NCBI RefSeq assembly: GCF_006265095.1
Contig: NZ_VCNK01000018.1
Location: 1 to 64,000, forward strand
Source of the DNA: Phaeobacter sp. B1627
GTDB lineage: Bacteria; Pseudomonadota; Alphaproteobacteria; Rhodobacterales; Rhodobacteraceae
Reading direction: 5' to 3'
DNA: 64,000 nt
In this document: positions 45,208 through 53,837 of the stretch, in pieces
Position numbering within the stretch: the stretch's first letter is position 1
Layout: each line of letters begins with the position of its first letter
Position numbers and translations under genes: made by a program
Notes under the pieces: model-generated
Database searches by the model: none
Seen by the model: the letters and a program-made list of their open reading frames with translations, nothing else
What the model was told of the DNA's origin: nothing

Positions 45208-45666
45208 TCAGAGAACAGTAAAATGCTGTGTTTTTACTGGAATATCGTGGGCCGCCAGCGCCGATTGCAGCGCAGGCGCTTTTGGGGTGACCTCAGGGGG
45301 GATGCGATGATGGGTCCCCAGCCGGGTGTGGATGGTCGCGCGGATCGAGAAATCCCAGCGCGTGACGAGGGCCATATGATCGATCTCGGCCAGAGCGATC
45401 TCTGCGTGGCTGCGGGCGCTGTGCCACCGACAGGCGTGATCGTCGATCTCCAGCCAGGCGGCGGGATTGCGCCACAGCTCCCACAGGGCAGGGCCGACGG
45501 GCAGCGCCAGCAGCAGCACGATCCAGCCGGCCGCGTCGAACAGGACCCAGAGGGCAAAAAGCACGCAGAGCCAGACCGCCGTCACCCGCAGGGTGCTGCC
45601 CGAGCGCGCGTCCCGGTGAAACCGGAACGCGTCTTGTGACGGGAGGTGCGCCCCCGGATCAGGCAT
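45208..45666 (-). CDS. Membrane protein of unknown function
   Basis: The 152-residue protein has a polar N-terminus of about 25 residues, two adjacent hydrophobic segments (about 28-45 and 47-64), and a cytoplasmic or periplasmic beta-rich part (about 68-152). The last part has W-L-E-I-D-D and I-D-H-M-A-L-V-T-R-W-D, resembling small membrane-linked PH-like domains. The start at 45666 lies inside the end of pepN (8-base overlap), so it is probably translated by coupling to pepN. I cannot assign a function. Confidence 0.7.
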   Translation of the reverse strand: MPDPGAHLPSQDAFRFHRDARSGSTLRVTAVWLCVLFALWVLFDAAGWIVLLLALPVGPALWELWRNPAAWLEIDDHACRWHSARSHAEIALAEIDHMALVTRWDFSIRATIHTRLGTHHRIPPEVTPKAPALQSALAAHDIPVKTQHFTVL

Positions 45667-48223
45667 CCAGAATCCGGCTCACCATTTCGTTGGTGTCGCG
45701 GCTGAGGCCGGGGGCGGCCTTGATCCGCTCCAGGTCGGCGCGGATTTTGTCTTGGCGCTCAGCGTCATAGCGCTTCCATGTCTGAAAGGCGGTACACATG
45801 CGGGCCGTCGTCTGCGGGTTCAGCGCATCCAGCGCGATCAGCTGATCCGCCAGCAGCCGATAGCCGGAGCCATCCGCCTGGTGAAAGCCTGCGTGATTCA
45901 TCGACAAGGCGCCCATAACCGCGCGGAAGCGGTTCGGGTTCTTGATCGTGAACAGCGGATGGCGGGTCAGATCCCCGGCGACAGCGACGGCATGCGACGG
46001 CCGGGCGGTGATCACCTGCAGGGCAAACCACTTGTCCATCACCAGACGGTCTGCCTGCCATTGCTCGAAAAACGCCAGGTTCTGCTCTGCGCCTTTTTCC
46101 GCCTTCAGCAGGCAGGCCAGCGCGGTGTTCTGCACGGTCATATTGTCGGCCCCGGCGAACTGTCTGGCTGCGGCCTCACCACCGTCGAGACGGGTCAGCA
46201 GCCCCAGCAACCGCCCGTTCAAGGCCCTGAGGCCGGTGCCCGTGGCGTCGGGCTGGTAGGGGCCGTCGACCAAGGTTGCGGCAAACAGGCGCGGCAGGCT
46301 GTCCGCAAGGCTCTGGGCGAGCGTCTGGGCAAAGGTTTCGCTGGCATCGTGGATCGCATCCGGATCGGGTGTCACGCCCTGATCGCTCAGCGCCTGCGCG
46401 ATCTCGGTCTCGCCGGGCGGTGACAGCACCAGGGCGCGGAACGCCGGATCAAGGCTGTCATCGCGGACCAGGACCTTCAGCGCCTCCAGGTAGCCCGCAT
46501 CGGGGCTGGCTCCTTCGGTCACCATGGCAATGCGCGAGGCCTTTGCCAGCTCGCGTCCCGCGTCCCACCGGTTGAAGGGATCGCTGTCATGGGCCAGTAG
46601 AAAGGCGCGTTCCTCTGCGCTGGTGTCGCGTTCCAGAATGACCGGAGCAGAGAAATCCCGCAGGATCGAGGGAACCGGCCGGGCGCTCAGCCCCTCAAAG
46701 GCAAAGCTTTGTTCCGCCTCGGTCATTTCCAGCACCGTAGTCGGCACCACCTCATCGCCGTTCGGGTTGAGCAGGCCGACGGCAATCGGAATGACCTTCG
46801 GGTCTTTATGTGGCTGACCGGGGGTCGGCGGCGTGGATTGGCGGAAGGTCAGCGTATAGGTGCCGTCGTCATAGGCCTCGGTGACCTGCAGACGGGGCGT
46901 GCCGGCCTGGCTGTACCAATTGCTGAACTGCGCCAGATCGCGGCCGGTGGCGTCTTCAAACACCGTCAGCCAGTCCTCGATGGTGCAGGCCTGCCCGTCA
47001 TGGCGGGCAAAGTAGAGATCCAGCGCCTTGTAGTAGTCCGCATCCCCAACCAGCCGTTTCAGCATGCCGATGACCTCGGCGCCTTTTTCATAGACCGTTG
47101 CGGTGTAGAAATTATTGATCTCCTGAAAGGCCTCGGGGCGAACCGGATGGGCGAGGGGGCCGCCATCCTCGGGGAATTGCCGCCCGCGCAGGTCGATCAC
47201 ATCCTCGATCCGCTTGACCGGTGCGGATCGCATGTCAGCGGTGAACTGCGCATCGCGAAACACCGTCAGACCCTCTTTGAGGCAGAGCTGAAACCAATCC
47301 CGGCAGGTGATCCGGTTGCCGGTCCAGTTGTGGAAATACTCATGGGCAATGATTGCCTCAATACGTTCGAAATTTGCATCTGTGGAGGTTTCAGGGCTCG
47401 CCAGGACGCAGGATGAGTTGAAAATGTTCAACCCCTTGTTTTCCATTGCGCCCATGTTGAAGTCATCGACCGCCACAATATTGAACACATCCAGGTCGTA
47501 TTCGCGGCCATAGACCTGCTCATCCCAGGCCATGGATTTTTTCAGCGCCTCCATGCCGAATGCGCATTTGGTCTCGTCGCCGGGACGCACCCAGATGTTC
47601 AGTTGCACCTCCTTGCCGGAGCGCGTGGTGAACCGGTCCGGATGGGCCAGCAGATCGCCGGCGACCAAGGCAAACAGATAGGCCGGTTTGGGCCAGGGGT
47701 CGTGCCATTCGGCAAAGCCGTCGCCCGCCCGCACCGGGTTGCCATTCGACAAGAGTACCTGCTCCGTGCCTTCGATGCGCACGGTGAAGACGCTCATCAC
47801 ATCGGGACGGTCGGGATAGTAGGTGATCTTGCGAAATCCCTCGGCCTCGCATTGGGTGCAATACATGCCATTGGACATATAAAGCCCCTCCAGCGCAGTA
47901 TTTGCGCCGGGATTGATCTCAACCTCGCTCTCCCAGATGAACGGGCGATCCGGGACATCACAGCTGAGGCCGGTCGGGGTGATCTCCGGCGTGACCTCAA
48001 GGCCGTCGATGCGGGCGGAGATCAGCGACAGTTGCTCGCCATGCAGGAAAAACCGCCGGTCCGTGGCCTGGGCCTTTGGCACGAAGCGGATCCGGGCGCG
48101 CACACGTGTCGCTGCCGGGGCCAGTCGAAACGTCAGCTCCACCGTTTCCACATCAAATCCGAAGGGCGTGTAGTCCTTCAGGTAGACTGTCTCGGGCTGC
48201 GTGGCGGGGCTTGCGTCTTTCAT
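45659..48223 (-). CDS. pepN: Aminopeptidase N (M1 family)
   Basis: PepN is the main broad-specificity cytosolic aminopeptidase, a single-zinc enzyme. The zinc motif H-E-Y-F-H-N-W-T-G-N is clear, with the second Glu ligand in the following L-K-E-G-L-T-V-F-R. The exopeptidase motif G-A-M-E-N-K lies upstream of it. Length (854) is close to the E. coli enzyme. I chose the ATG at 48223, where the family N-terminus begins. It overlaps the following small membrane gene by 8 bases. Upstream on the other strand lies a divergent small gene, and the two share about 120 bases of promoter region. Confidence 0.96.
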   Translation of the reverse strand: MKDASPATQPETVYLKDYTPFGFDVETVELTFRLAPAATRVRARIRFVPKAQATDRRFFLHGEQLSLISARIDGLEVTPEITPTGLSCDVPDRPFIWESEVEINPGANTALEGLYMSNGMYCTQCEAEGFRKITYYPDRPDVMSVFTVRIEGTEQVLLSNGNPVRAGDGFAEWHDPWPKPAYLFALVAGDLLAHPDRFTTRSGKEVQLNIWVRPGDETKCAFGMEALKKSMAWDEQVYGREYDLDVFNIVAVDDFNMGAMENKGLNIFNSSCVLASPETSTDANFERIEAIIAHEYFHNWTGNRITCRDWFQLCLKEGLTVFRDAQFTADMRSAPVKRIEDVIDLRGRQFPEDGGPLAHPVRPEAFQEINNFYTATVYEKGAEVIGMLKRLVGDADYYKALDLYFARHDGQACTIEDWLTVFEDATGRDLAQFSNWYSQAGTPRLQVTEAYDDGTYTLTFRQSTPPTPGQPHKDPKVIPIAVGLLNPNGDEVVPTTVLEMTEAEQSFAFEGLSARPVPSILRDFSAPVILERDTSAEERAFLLAHDSDPFNRWDAGRELAKASRIAMVTEGASPDAGYLEALKVLVRDDSLDPAFRALVLSPPGETEIAQALSDQGVTPDPDAIHDASETFAQTLAQSLADSLPRLFAATLVDGPYQPDATGTGLRALNGRLLGLLTRLDGGEAAARQFAGADNMTVQNTALACLLKAEKGAEQNLAFFEQWQADRLVMDKWFALQVITARPSHAVAVAGDLTRHPLFTIKNPNRFRAVMGALSMNHAGFHQADGSGYRLLADQLIALDALNPQTTARMCTAFQTWKRYDAERQDKIRADLERIKAAPGLSRDTNEMVSRILDA

Positions 48224-48346
48224 CGGAGCATCCTTCGAGAAATTTGGGAACCTGCGCGGGGGCGGGTGCGTATACCCTATAGACGTATGAAACCCAGGGC
48301 GGGCGGGCAAGCGCCCTTCGCGCTCACAATCCAAAAGGAGCGGCTC

Positions 48347-48571
48347 ATGGCTGAATCTGAAACTCCGATGACCTCCCGCAAAGAGGTGCGCCAGCGCAAT
48401 CGTGGCCTGTACTGGCTGGTGGCCCTGATTGCACTCGCCGTGATTGGCGTGGCGTTGCTTGGCTATACCGACGACCGGGTCGACGAAAACCGGTCGGTGC
48501 TGGATGAAGGCGCAGTTGCGCCGCTCATTGACGGCATTGAGGTCGGCGGCAGCGGTGGTGGCGGGAACTGA
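48347..48571 (+). CDS. Small single-pass membrane protein
   Basis: This 74-residue protein has a basic N-terminus (R-K-E-V-R-Q-R-N-R), one membrane segment (about 22-40), then a short acidic region and a Gly-rich end. AAAAGGAG lies 7 bases before the ATG, a strong ribosome-binding site. The topology by the positive-inside rule puts the C-terminus outside the cytoplasm. I do not recognise the family. It is divergent from pepN. Confidence 0.7.
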   Translation: MAESETPMTSRKEVRQRNRGLYWLVALIALAVIGVALLGYTDDRVDENRSVLDEGAVAPLIDGIEVGGSGGGGN

Positions 48572-48609
48572 TCTGGCAAGTCCTCAGAGACGCCCACGGA
48601 GGCCATCCG

Positions 48610-48675
48610 CACAGCCCAGCCCCACAGTCCAGCCCCAAAGCCCAACCCCAAAGCTCAGACCCAATAGCGCAGCCC
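48610..48675. repeat. 13-base tandem array, four to five units
   Basis: Four 13-base units (48610-48661) with consensus CACAGCCCAGCCC and a fifth, 14-base degenerate unit lie downstream of the small membrane protein and upstream of glcB. Confidence 0.85.
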
Positions 48676-48778
48676 GAGCGACTGTGCCGTCTCATGTACC
48701 GACCCGGTGAGGCTTGGCTCCGTGACATCAGGCACCGCGCCAATTCGCTTGGCATTCTTGAAGCACTTCTGTCTTGAT

Positions 48779-48797
48779 TGGTAAAATGATTTGACCA
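48779..48797 (+). promoter_or_regulatory. Possible GntR-type operator before glcB
   Basis: TGGT (48779-48782) and ACCA (48794-48797) form an inverted pair 11 bases apart around an AT-rich centre, about 70 bases before the glcB start. Regulators of glycolate and short-acid use, such as GlcC, belong to the GntR/FadR family and often bind TGGT...ACCA. The match is short and the spacing is not classical. Confidence 0.3.
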
Positions 48798-48865
48798 GTC
48801 TTGTTGCCGATAGGAAACTTTTGTTGTATCCGGTGGCAAAGACCAAGCTGTTCAGGAGGTGCGCC

Positions 48866-50989
48866 ATGCGCAAGATTGAGGGGATGCAGGTCGCATCCGA
48901 ATTGGCCGACTTTATCGAGACCAAGGCTCTGCCGGGGACCGGCGTCAGCGCGGAGGCTTTCTGGACAGGGTTGTCTGGTCTGGTGAACGGCATGGGCGAT
49001 GAAAACCGCGCCCTGCTGGCCAAGCGCGAGGCGATCCAGAGCAAGATCGACGCCTGGCACCTGGGCCGCCGTGGCCAGCCCCATGATGCGGCCGCCTACA
49101 AGAGCTTTCTGGAAGAGATCGGCTATCTGGTGCCCGAAGCTGGGGCATTCGAAATCGAGACTGCCGGCGTCGATCCCGAGATCGCCCATATTCCCGGACC
49201 TCAGTTGGTGGTTCCGATCACCAACGCCCGATTTGCCCTGAACGCTGCAAATGCGCGCTGGGGCAGCCTGTATGACGCGCTTTATGGCACCGATGCGATG
49301 GGCGATCTGCCAACCGGCAAGGGCTATGACGCGGAGCGCGGCGCGCGGGTGATCGCCTGGGGGCGCGCCTTCCTGAACGAGATCTTCCCGCTTGCCGAAG
49401 GCTCCTGGAGCGACGTCGATTCGCTCAGCGTCAGTGACGGCCGGCTGACCCCTGCGCTGGCCGATGGCGCCCAGTTCGCAGGCTATGTGGGCGACGCTTC
49501 TTCCCCCTCGCGGGTTCTTCTGAAAAACAACGGCTTGCACGTGGTTCTGGACGTCGACCGGACTGGTAAGATCGGGGCCGCCGACCGCGCTGGCCTGAAT
49601 GACATCACGATGGAAAGCGCGCTGTCGACCATCATGGACTGCGAAGATTCCGTGGCCTGCGTCGATGCTGCGGACAAAGTCACGGCCTATGCCAACTGGT
49701 TGGGCCTGATGAAGCGTGATCTCGCCGAAGAGGTCACCAAAGGTGGCCGCAGTTTCACCCGGGTTCTGAACGACGATGTGTCCTACAACGCCCCGGATGG
49801 CGCAGCGGCGGTGCTCAAGGGGCGGTCCTTGCTGCTGATCCGCAACGTCGGTCACCTGATGACCAACCCGGCCGTTCTGGACAGTGCCGGTCGTGAGGCG
49901 GGCGAGGGCTTTCTTGACGCGATGATCACGGTGATGATTGCGATGCATGATCTGCAGGCGGATGGCGGCAACTCGCTGCAGGGATCTGTCTATGTTGTGA
50001 AGCCAAAGATGCACGGCCCGGAGGAGGTCGCCTTTGCGGTGAAGATTTTCGATCATGTCGAGGACGCGCTGGGCCTGCCGCGCAACACGGTGAAAATCGG
50101 TATCATGGATGAGGAACGCCGTACGTCGGTGAACCTCAAGGAATGCATCCGCGCCGCGAAATCCCGGGTTGCCTTCATCAATACCGGCTTCCTTGACCGC
50201 ACCGGGGACGAGATCCACACTTCGATGGAAGCGGGGCCAATGCTGCGCAAGGGCGAGATGAAGGGCACTGCCTGGATTGCCTCCTACGAGGATCGCAACG
50301 TGGATATCGGTCTCGCCTGTGGCCTGAAGGGGCGCGCGCAGATCGGCAAGGGGATGTGGGCGATGCCGGACCGCATGGGCGAGATGCTGGAGGCCAAGAT
50401 CGGCCACCCGAACGCGGGCGCGACCTGCGCCTGGGTGCCGTCCCCGACCGCAGCAACCCTGCATGCGACCCATTATCACAAGGTGGACGTGCTGGCGCGC
50501 CAGGATGCGCTCAAGGCTGCGGGGGCGCGGGGGACGCTGGATGATCTTCTGACCATTCCGGTGATGGTCGGGCAGAACCTGTCGGACGCGGAAATCGCCA
50601 ACGAGATCGAGAACAACGCGCAGGGTATCCTCGGTTACGTGGTGCGCTGGGTCGATCAGGGGGTCGGCTGCTCCAAGGTGCCCGACATCAACGATGTCGG
50701 CCTGATGGAGGATCGCGCGACCTGCCGGATCTCCTCGCAGGCTCTGGCCAACTGGCTGCACCACGGCGTGGTGACGGAAGAGCAGGTGATGACGGCGATG
50801 CGGAAAATGGCCGCAGTGGTTGACGCACAAAACGCCGCTGATCCGATGTATCGTGCGATGGCACCGGGATTTGACGGTGTCGCCTTCCAGGCGGCCTGTG
50901 ACCTTGTGTTCAAGGGGCGGGTGCAGCCCTCGGGCTATACCGAGCCGGTTCTGCATGCCCGTCGCCTCGAAGCGAAGGCGCGGGGCTGA
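48866..50989 (+). CDS. glcB: Malate synthase G
   Basis: GlcB condenses glyoxylate with acetyl-CoA to malate, feeding glycolate-derived or glyoxylate-shunt carbon into the TCA cycle. The 707-residue length marks the G form. Visible segments include [19 protein letters not shown] at the substrate site, and [10 protein letters not shown], then [15 protein letters not shown] at the core. The ATG at 48866 has AGGAGG 6 bases upstream. A GlcG-like gene follows after 61 bases, which fits a glycolate-use unit. Confidence 0.97.
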   Translation: MRKIEGMQVASELADFIETKALPGTGVSAEAFWTGLSGLVNGMGDENRALLAKREAIQSKIDAWHLGRRGQPHDAAAYKSFLEEIGYLVPEAGAFEIETAGVDPEIAHIPGPQLVVPITNARFALNAANARWGSLYDALYGTDAMGDLPTGKGYDAERGARVIAWGRAFLNEIFPLAEGSWSDVDSLSVSDGRLTPALADGAQFAGYVGDASSPSRVLLKNNGLHVVLDVDRTGKIGAADRAGLNDITMESALSTIMDCEDSVACVDAADKVTAYANWLGLMKRDLAEEVTKGGRSFTRVLNDDVSYNAPDGAAAVLKGRSLLLIRNVGHLMTNPAVLDSAGREAGEGFLDAMITVMIAMHDLQADGGNSLQGSVYVVKPKMHGPEEVAFAVKIFDHVEDALGLPRNTVKIGIMDEERRTSVNLKECIRAAKSRVAFINTGFLDRTGDEIHTSMEAGPMLRKGEMKGTAWIASYEDRNVDIGLACGLKGRAQIGKGMWAMPDRMGEMLEAKIGHPNAGATCAWVPSPTAATLHATHYHKVDVLARQDALKAAGARGTLDDLLTIPVMVGQNLSDAEIANEIENNAQGILGYVVRWVDQGVGCSKVPDINDVGLMEDRATCRISSQALANWLHHGVVTEEQVMTAMRKMAAVVDAQNAADPMYRAMAPGFDGVAFQAACDLVFKGRVQPSGYTEPVLHARRLEAKARG

Positions 50990-51000
50990 AACCTATATGG

Positions 51001-51020
51001 GGCCGGGGGAAAACCCGGCC
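51001..51020 (+). other. Hairpin between glcB and the GlcG-like gene
   Basis: GGCCGGG and CCCGGCC pair perfectly across a GGAAAA loop. It could lower read-through into, or protect RNA upstream of, the second gene. Confidence 0.6.
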
Positions 51021-51050
51021 TCCTGCAATCCGAAACAGGGACTTTCCAGC

Positions 51051-51476
51051 ATGACCATCACCCTTGATCAAGCCCGCACCATCATCAAAACCGCCCGCGC
51101 CAAAGGGCGGGACATGTCGCTGAAGCCGCTCTCGGTGGTGGTGCTGGATGTCGGCGGCCATGTGCTGGCATTCGAACGGGAAGACGGCGCCTCTCCCGGC
51201 CGTTTCGGGATCGCGCAGGGCAAGGCCTATGGTGCGGTGATGCTGGGAATGGCGGGCACCGCACAGATGGCCCGCGCAGAGCAGCAGGCGTTTTTCATGG
51301 CGGCGGTGAACGGGGTATACGGCGGTCAGGTTGTGCCGGTGCCCGGGGGCGTGCTGGTGCGGGATGCCGCAGGTCAGGTGATCGGCGCCGTTGGCGTGAC
51401 AGGCGACAGTTCGGACAATGATGCAGAAGCCGCAAAGGCGGGCATCGAGGCCTGTGGCCTGAACGCGGAGATCTGA
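51051..51476 (+). CDS. GlcG/HbpS family heme-binding-like protein
   Basis: The 141-residue protein belongs to the GlcG/HbpS family, which shares a PAS-like alpha/beta fold. Some members bind heme; the role of GlcG in glycolate operons is unsettled. Visible family segments are V-V-V-L-D-V-G-G-H-V-L-A near residues 28-39, K-A-Y-G-A-V near 60, and the Gly-rich P-V-P-G-G-V-L-V-R-D and I-G-A-V-G-V-T-G near the end. It has no signal peptide. Its place after glcB supports a link to glycolate or glyoxylate use. Confidence 0.85.
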   Translation: MTITLDQARTIIKTARAKGRDMSLKPLSVVVLDVGGHVLAFEREDGASPGRFGIAQGKAYGAVMLGMAGTAQMARAEQQAFFMAAVNGVYGGQVVPVPGGVLVRDAAGQVIGAVGVTGDSSDNDAEAAKAGIEACGLNAEI

Positions 51477-51854
51477 GCGCCGCCGCTTCGCCCGCAGGGC
51501 AAAACCCGCAAGCACACCCGCCGCAAAATCGCGATCTGTCAGAGTTCTGCCAGGACTCTGACAGGGCTCTGACAGGACAGGAGGGGTGCGCGCCGGGTGC
51601 ACTCCGGCTGCGCTCGGGAAACACCTCAGGACGTGCTCCGTGCCAAGGGCGCAGGATCGAGGACCCGGGCCGCGCGCCGATCACTACACAGCGGCCAACC
51701 TGCTCAGGAAAACGGCAGGCGCGGAGGAATGGGCGCTGTGCGCATGTGAACAGGTGCTTGCGCCGCAGCTATGAATTGCGCGCATGTGGAGGATCCCCAT
51801 AATGGGTCTCACCACCCATGCCCTGTAGATCCAGTATGACCGGAGACCTGAAAC
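51477..51854. other. Spacer with inverted and direct repeats
   Basis: No gene is visible. CTGTCAGAGT (51536-51545) and ACTCTGACAG (51555-51564) form a perfect 10-base-pair hairpin. An 11-base direct repeat (51554-51575) overlaps it, a likely transcription end for the GlcG-like gene. GCGCATGTG occurs twice near 51739 and 51780 upstream of the next gene. Confidence 0.55.
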
Positions 51855-52631
51855 GTGCGCCCCAAAGTCGGCATTATCGGCAATTCTCACCTGATGAACG
51901 ATCAATATCCAACCCATGCGGGCGGGACGATGAACTCCGAGGCGGTGTCTGTGGTATCCGGCTGCCTGCCGCTGCTGATCCCCACCGATCCACGATTTGT
52001 CACGGTCGAGGAGTTGCTTGAGAGCTTTGATGGGTTTCTGCTGACCGGGGGGCGTCCGAATGTGCACCCGGAGGAATATGGCGAGGACCCCACCGATGCG
52101 CATGGGGATTTTGACCGCGCCCGGGATGCAATCACCCTGCCGCTGGTACGGGCCTGCGTTGAGCGAGGGCAGCCCTTTCTCGGTATTTGTCGCGGCTTTC
52201 AGGAGGTAAATGTCGCTATGGGCGGCACGCTCTACCCGGAGATCCGCGATCTTCCGGGCCGCATGAACCACCGCATGCCACCGGATGGCTCGATCGAGGA
52301 GAAATTTGCCCTGCGCCACCCGGTCAGCCTCACCAAGGGCGGGGTCTTTCATCAGCTCTTTGGGGCCACCGAGGTGATGACCAACACGCTGCATGGGCAG
52401 GGGATCAAGACCCCCGGTGCACGTATCGAAATCGAGGGTCACGCGCCGGACGGCACGCCCGAAGCGATTTACGTGCGGGACGCGCCCGGCTTTACGCTGG
52501 CGGTGCAATGGCATCCGGAATACTGCGCCGCCGAAGACCCGGTGTCGCGGCCTCTGTTCGAGGGCTTCGGCGCTGCTGCGCGCAGTTGGTGCAAAGGAAC
52601 GCGCCCGGCGTCGCTGCAGCTCTCCGCCTGA
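51855..52631 (+). CDS. Gamma-glutamyl-gamma-aminobutyrate hydrolase family protein
   Basis: This is a class I glutamine-amidotransferase-like hydrolase of the PuuD type, which cleaves gamma-glutamyl amides. The nucleophile elbow G-I-C-R-G places the Cys at 112, and W-H-P-E-Y supplies His220 and Glu222, so the triad is complete. Length (258) fits. The start is a GTG at 51855 with GGAGA 8 bases upstream. No other polyamine or GABA genes are nearby, so the substrate cannot be fixed; nitrogen scavenging from glutamylated amines is likely. Confidence 0.88.
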   Translation: MRPKVGIIGNSHLMNDQYPTHAGGTMNSEAVSVVSGCLPLLIPTDPRFVTVEELLESFDGFLLTGGRPNVHPEEYGEDPTDAHGDFDRARDAITLPLVRACVERGQPFLGICRGFQEVNVAMGGTLYPEIRDLPGRMNHRMPPDGSIEEKFALRHPVSLTKGGVFHQLFGATEVMTNTLHGQGIKTPGARIEIEGHAPDGTPEAIYVRDAPGFTLAVQWHPEYCAAEDPVSRPLFEGFGAAARSWCKGTRPASLQLSA

Positions 52632-52702
52632 CGACTATTCCCGCGTCCCGCGCCCTATACCGATCCCGGCTGGCGCGGGCTGAGGCGGCGGCCCCTGTCA
52701 GA

Positions 52703-53455
52703 TCACACCTGTCCGCCTGCGATCTCGATGGTCTGGCCGTTGATGGAGTGTGATCCCGGCCCGCACAGCCAGAGCGCGGCAGCCGCGATTTCCTCTGGTT
52801 CAAGCAGTCGTTTGTGCCGGTTCGACCTCACCATGGTCTGCAGCGCGGGCTGTGCGTCAATACCCGCGCGCTCCGAGATCGAGACCGTGTTGCGCTCCAC
52901 AATCGGCGTGTCGACATAGCCGGGGCAGATCGCGTTGAAGGTGAAGGCGCTGCCGAGATAGTCCTCGCTGAGGGAGCGTGTCAGCCCGATCAGGCCGTGC
53001 TTGCTGGCGGTATAGCAGGGTGCCCCTTTCAGACCGCGCACCCCCGCGACCGAGGATACGGTCAGCACCCGCCCCCAATCCGTGTCGTGCATGGATTTCA
53101 TGCATTCGCGGATGGTCAGAAAGGCACCGTCGAGATTGGTCGCCATCATATTGCGCCAGAACTCCAGGCTCATCTTGTGCAGCGACTTGCCCTCGGCGAT
53201 GCCTGCATTGGCGACACAGATCTGCACCGGCCCGCGCGCCTCGACCGCGGCTGCAATCGTGGCACATACATCCGCCTCGTCGCGCACATCCATCGCCGCC
53301 GGATAAAGCCCCTCTGTTGCGACCTCCTCCAGAACCGCCTGACGCCGCCCGGTGATGGTGACCTTGGCCCCTTCTGCGGCCAGAGCCCGGGCAATCGCCA
53401 GCCCGATCCCGGTGCCTCCGCCGGTGACAATGGCGTGTTTTTCTGAAATGCTCAT
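52703..53455 (-). CDS. Short-chain dehydrogenase/reductase
   Basis: The 250-residue protein is a classical SDR. The cofactor loop T-G-G-G-T-G-I-G is at 11-18, N-A-G at 83-85, the catalytic Ser in V-S-S near 134-135, and Y-T-A-S-K with Tyr148 and Lys152. The segment T-G-R-R after the second strand (about 36-39) suggests NADPH preference. The start at 53455 is the ATG giving the usual N-terminus. It resembles 3-hydroxyacyl or 3-oxoacyl-type reductases, but the substrate cannot be told. It stands alone and divergent from pntA. Confidence 0.88.
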   Translation of the reverse strand: MSISEKHAIVTGGGTGIGLAIARALAAEGAKVTITGRRQAVLEEVATEGLYPAAMDVRDEADVCATIAAAVEARGPVQICVANAGIAEGKSLHKMSLEFWRNMMATNLDGAFLTIRECMKSMHDTDWGRVLTVSSVAGVRGLKGAPCYTASKHGLIGLTRSLSEDYLGSAFTFNAICPGYVDTPIVERNTVSISERAGIDAQPALQTMVRSNRHKRLLEPEEIAAAALWLCGPGSHSINGQTIEIAGGQV

Positions 53456-53837
53456 GGTGAAATCCTCCCTCCCGGCAAAGCCTACCGAGGCGGCAATCAG
53501 GCGCAAGCACGCCGTCCCGTCATTTCACGCTCCGCAGTTTTTCCACTGGGTTTTACGTCGAAATTCTGCGCAGGTGGCGGGAACAGAGGTTGAAATGCCG
53601 CATTTGGCAGAAAATCCTGTGATCCGTGCTTTTCTTTACTCAAAACTTCTGTTGCTTTGAGGCGCGCGACGCAGGCGGCAGAGTGGCGTTCGGTCTGCCC
53701 GGAGGCATCCGGACACTCCTACGGGCTGCCGCGACGCAGCGAAACTTATTGCGCAATATTCTTGCGCGCCCTATTCAGGGTATTTGCAAAACGTGCGCGC
53801 CTTTCCATTTTGGCAGGTGCAGACAGGGGGAAGACTG
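53456..53837. other. Spacer between the dehydrogenase and pntA
   Basis: No gene is visible. It holds the promoters of two divergent genes and the palindrome at 53751-53767. A GCAGTTTTTCCACTGG stretch near 53536 resembles a degenerate DnaA box but has two mismatches. Confidence 0.4.
53751..53767 (+). promoter_or_regulatory. Palindrome upstream of pntA, Lrp/AsnC-like
   Basis: GCGCAA and TTGCGC are inverted copies around TATTC, 71 bases before the pntA start. This form (GCGCAA, AT centre, TTGCGC) resembles sites I associate with Lrp/AsnC-type regulators in alphaproteobacteria. It is a guess from shape. Confidence 0.35.

Noticed and set aside
51684-52514. 276-residue - strand frame opposite the glutamine-amidotransferase-like gene
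   Set aside because: The + strand gene has a complete catalytic triad and a good start; the - strand frame shows no family features.
53536-53551. DnaA box upstream of pntA
   Set aside because: TTTTCCACT has two mismatches to the consensus and stands alone, unlike the pair before ftsZ.
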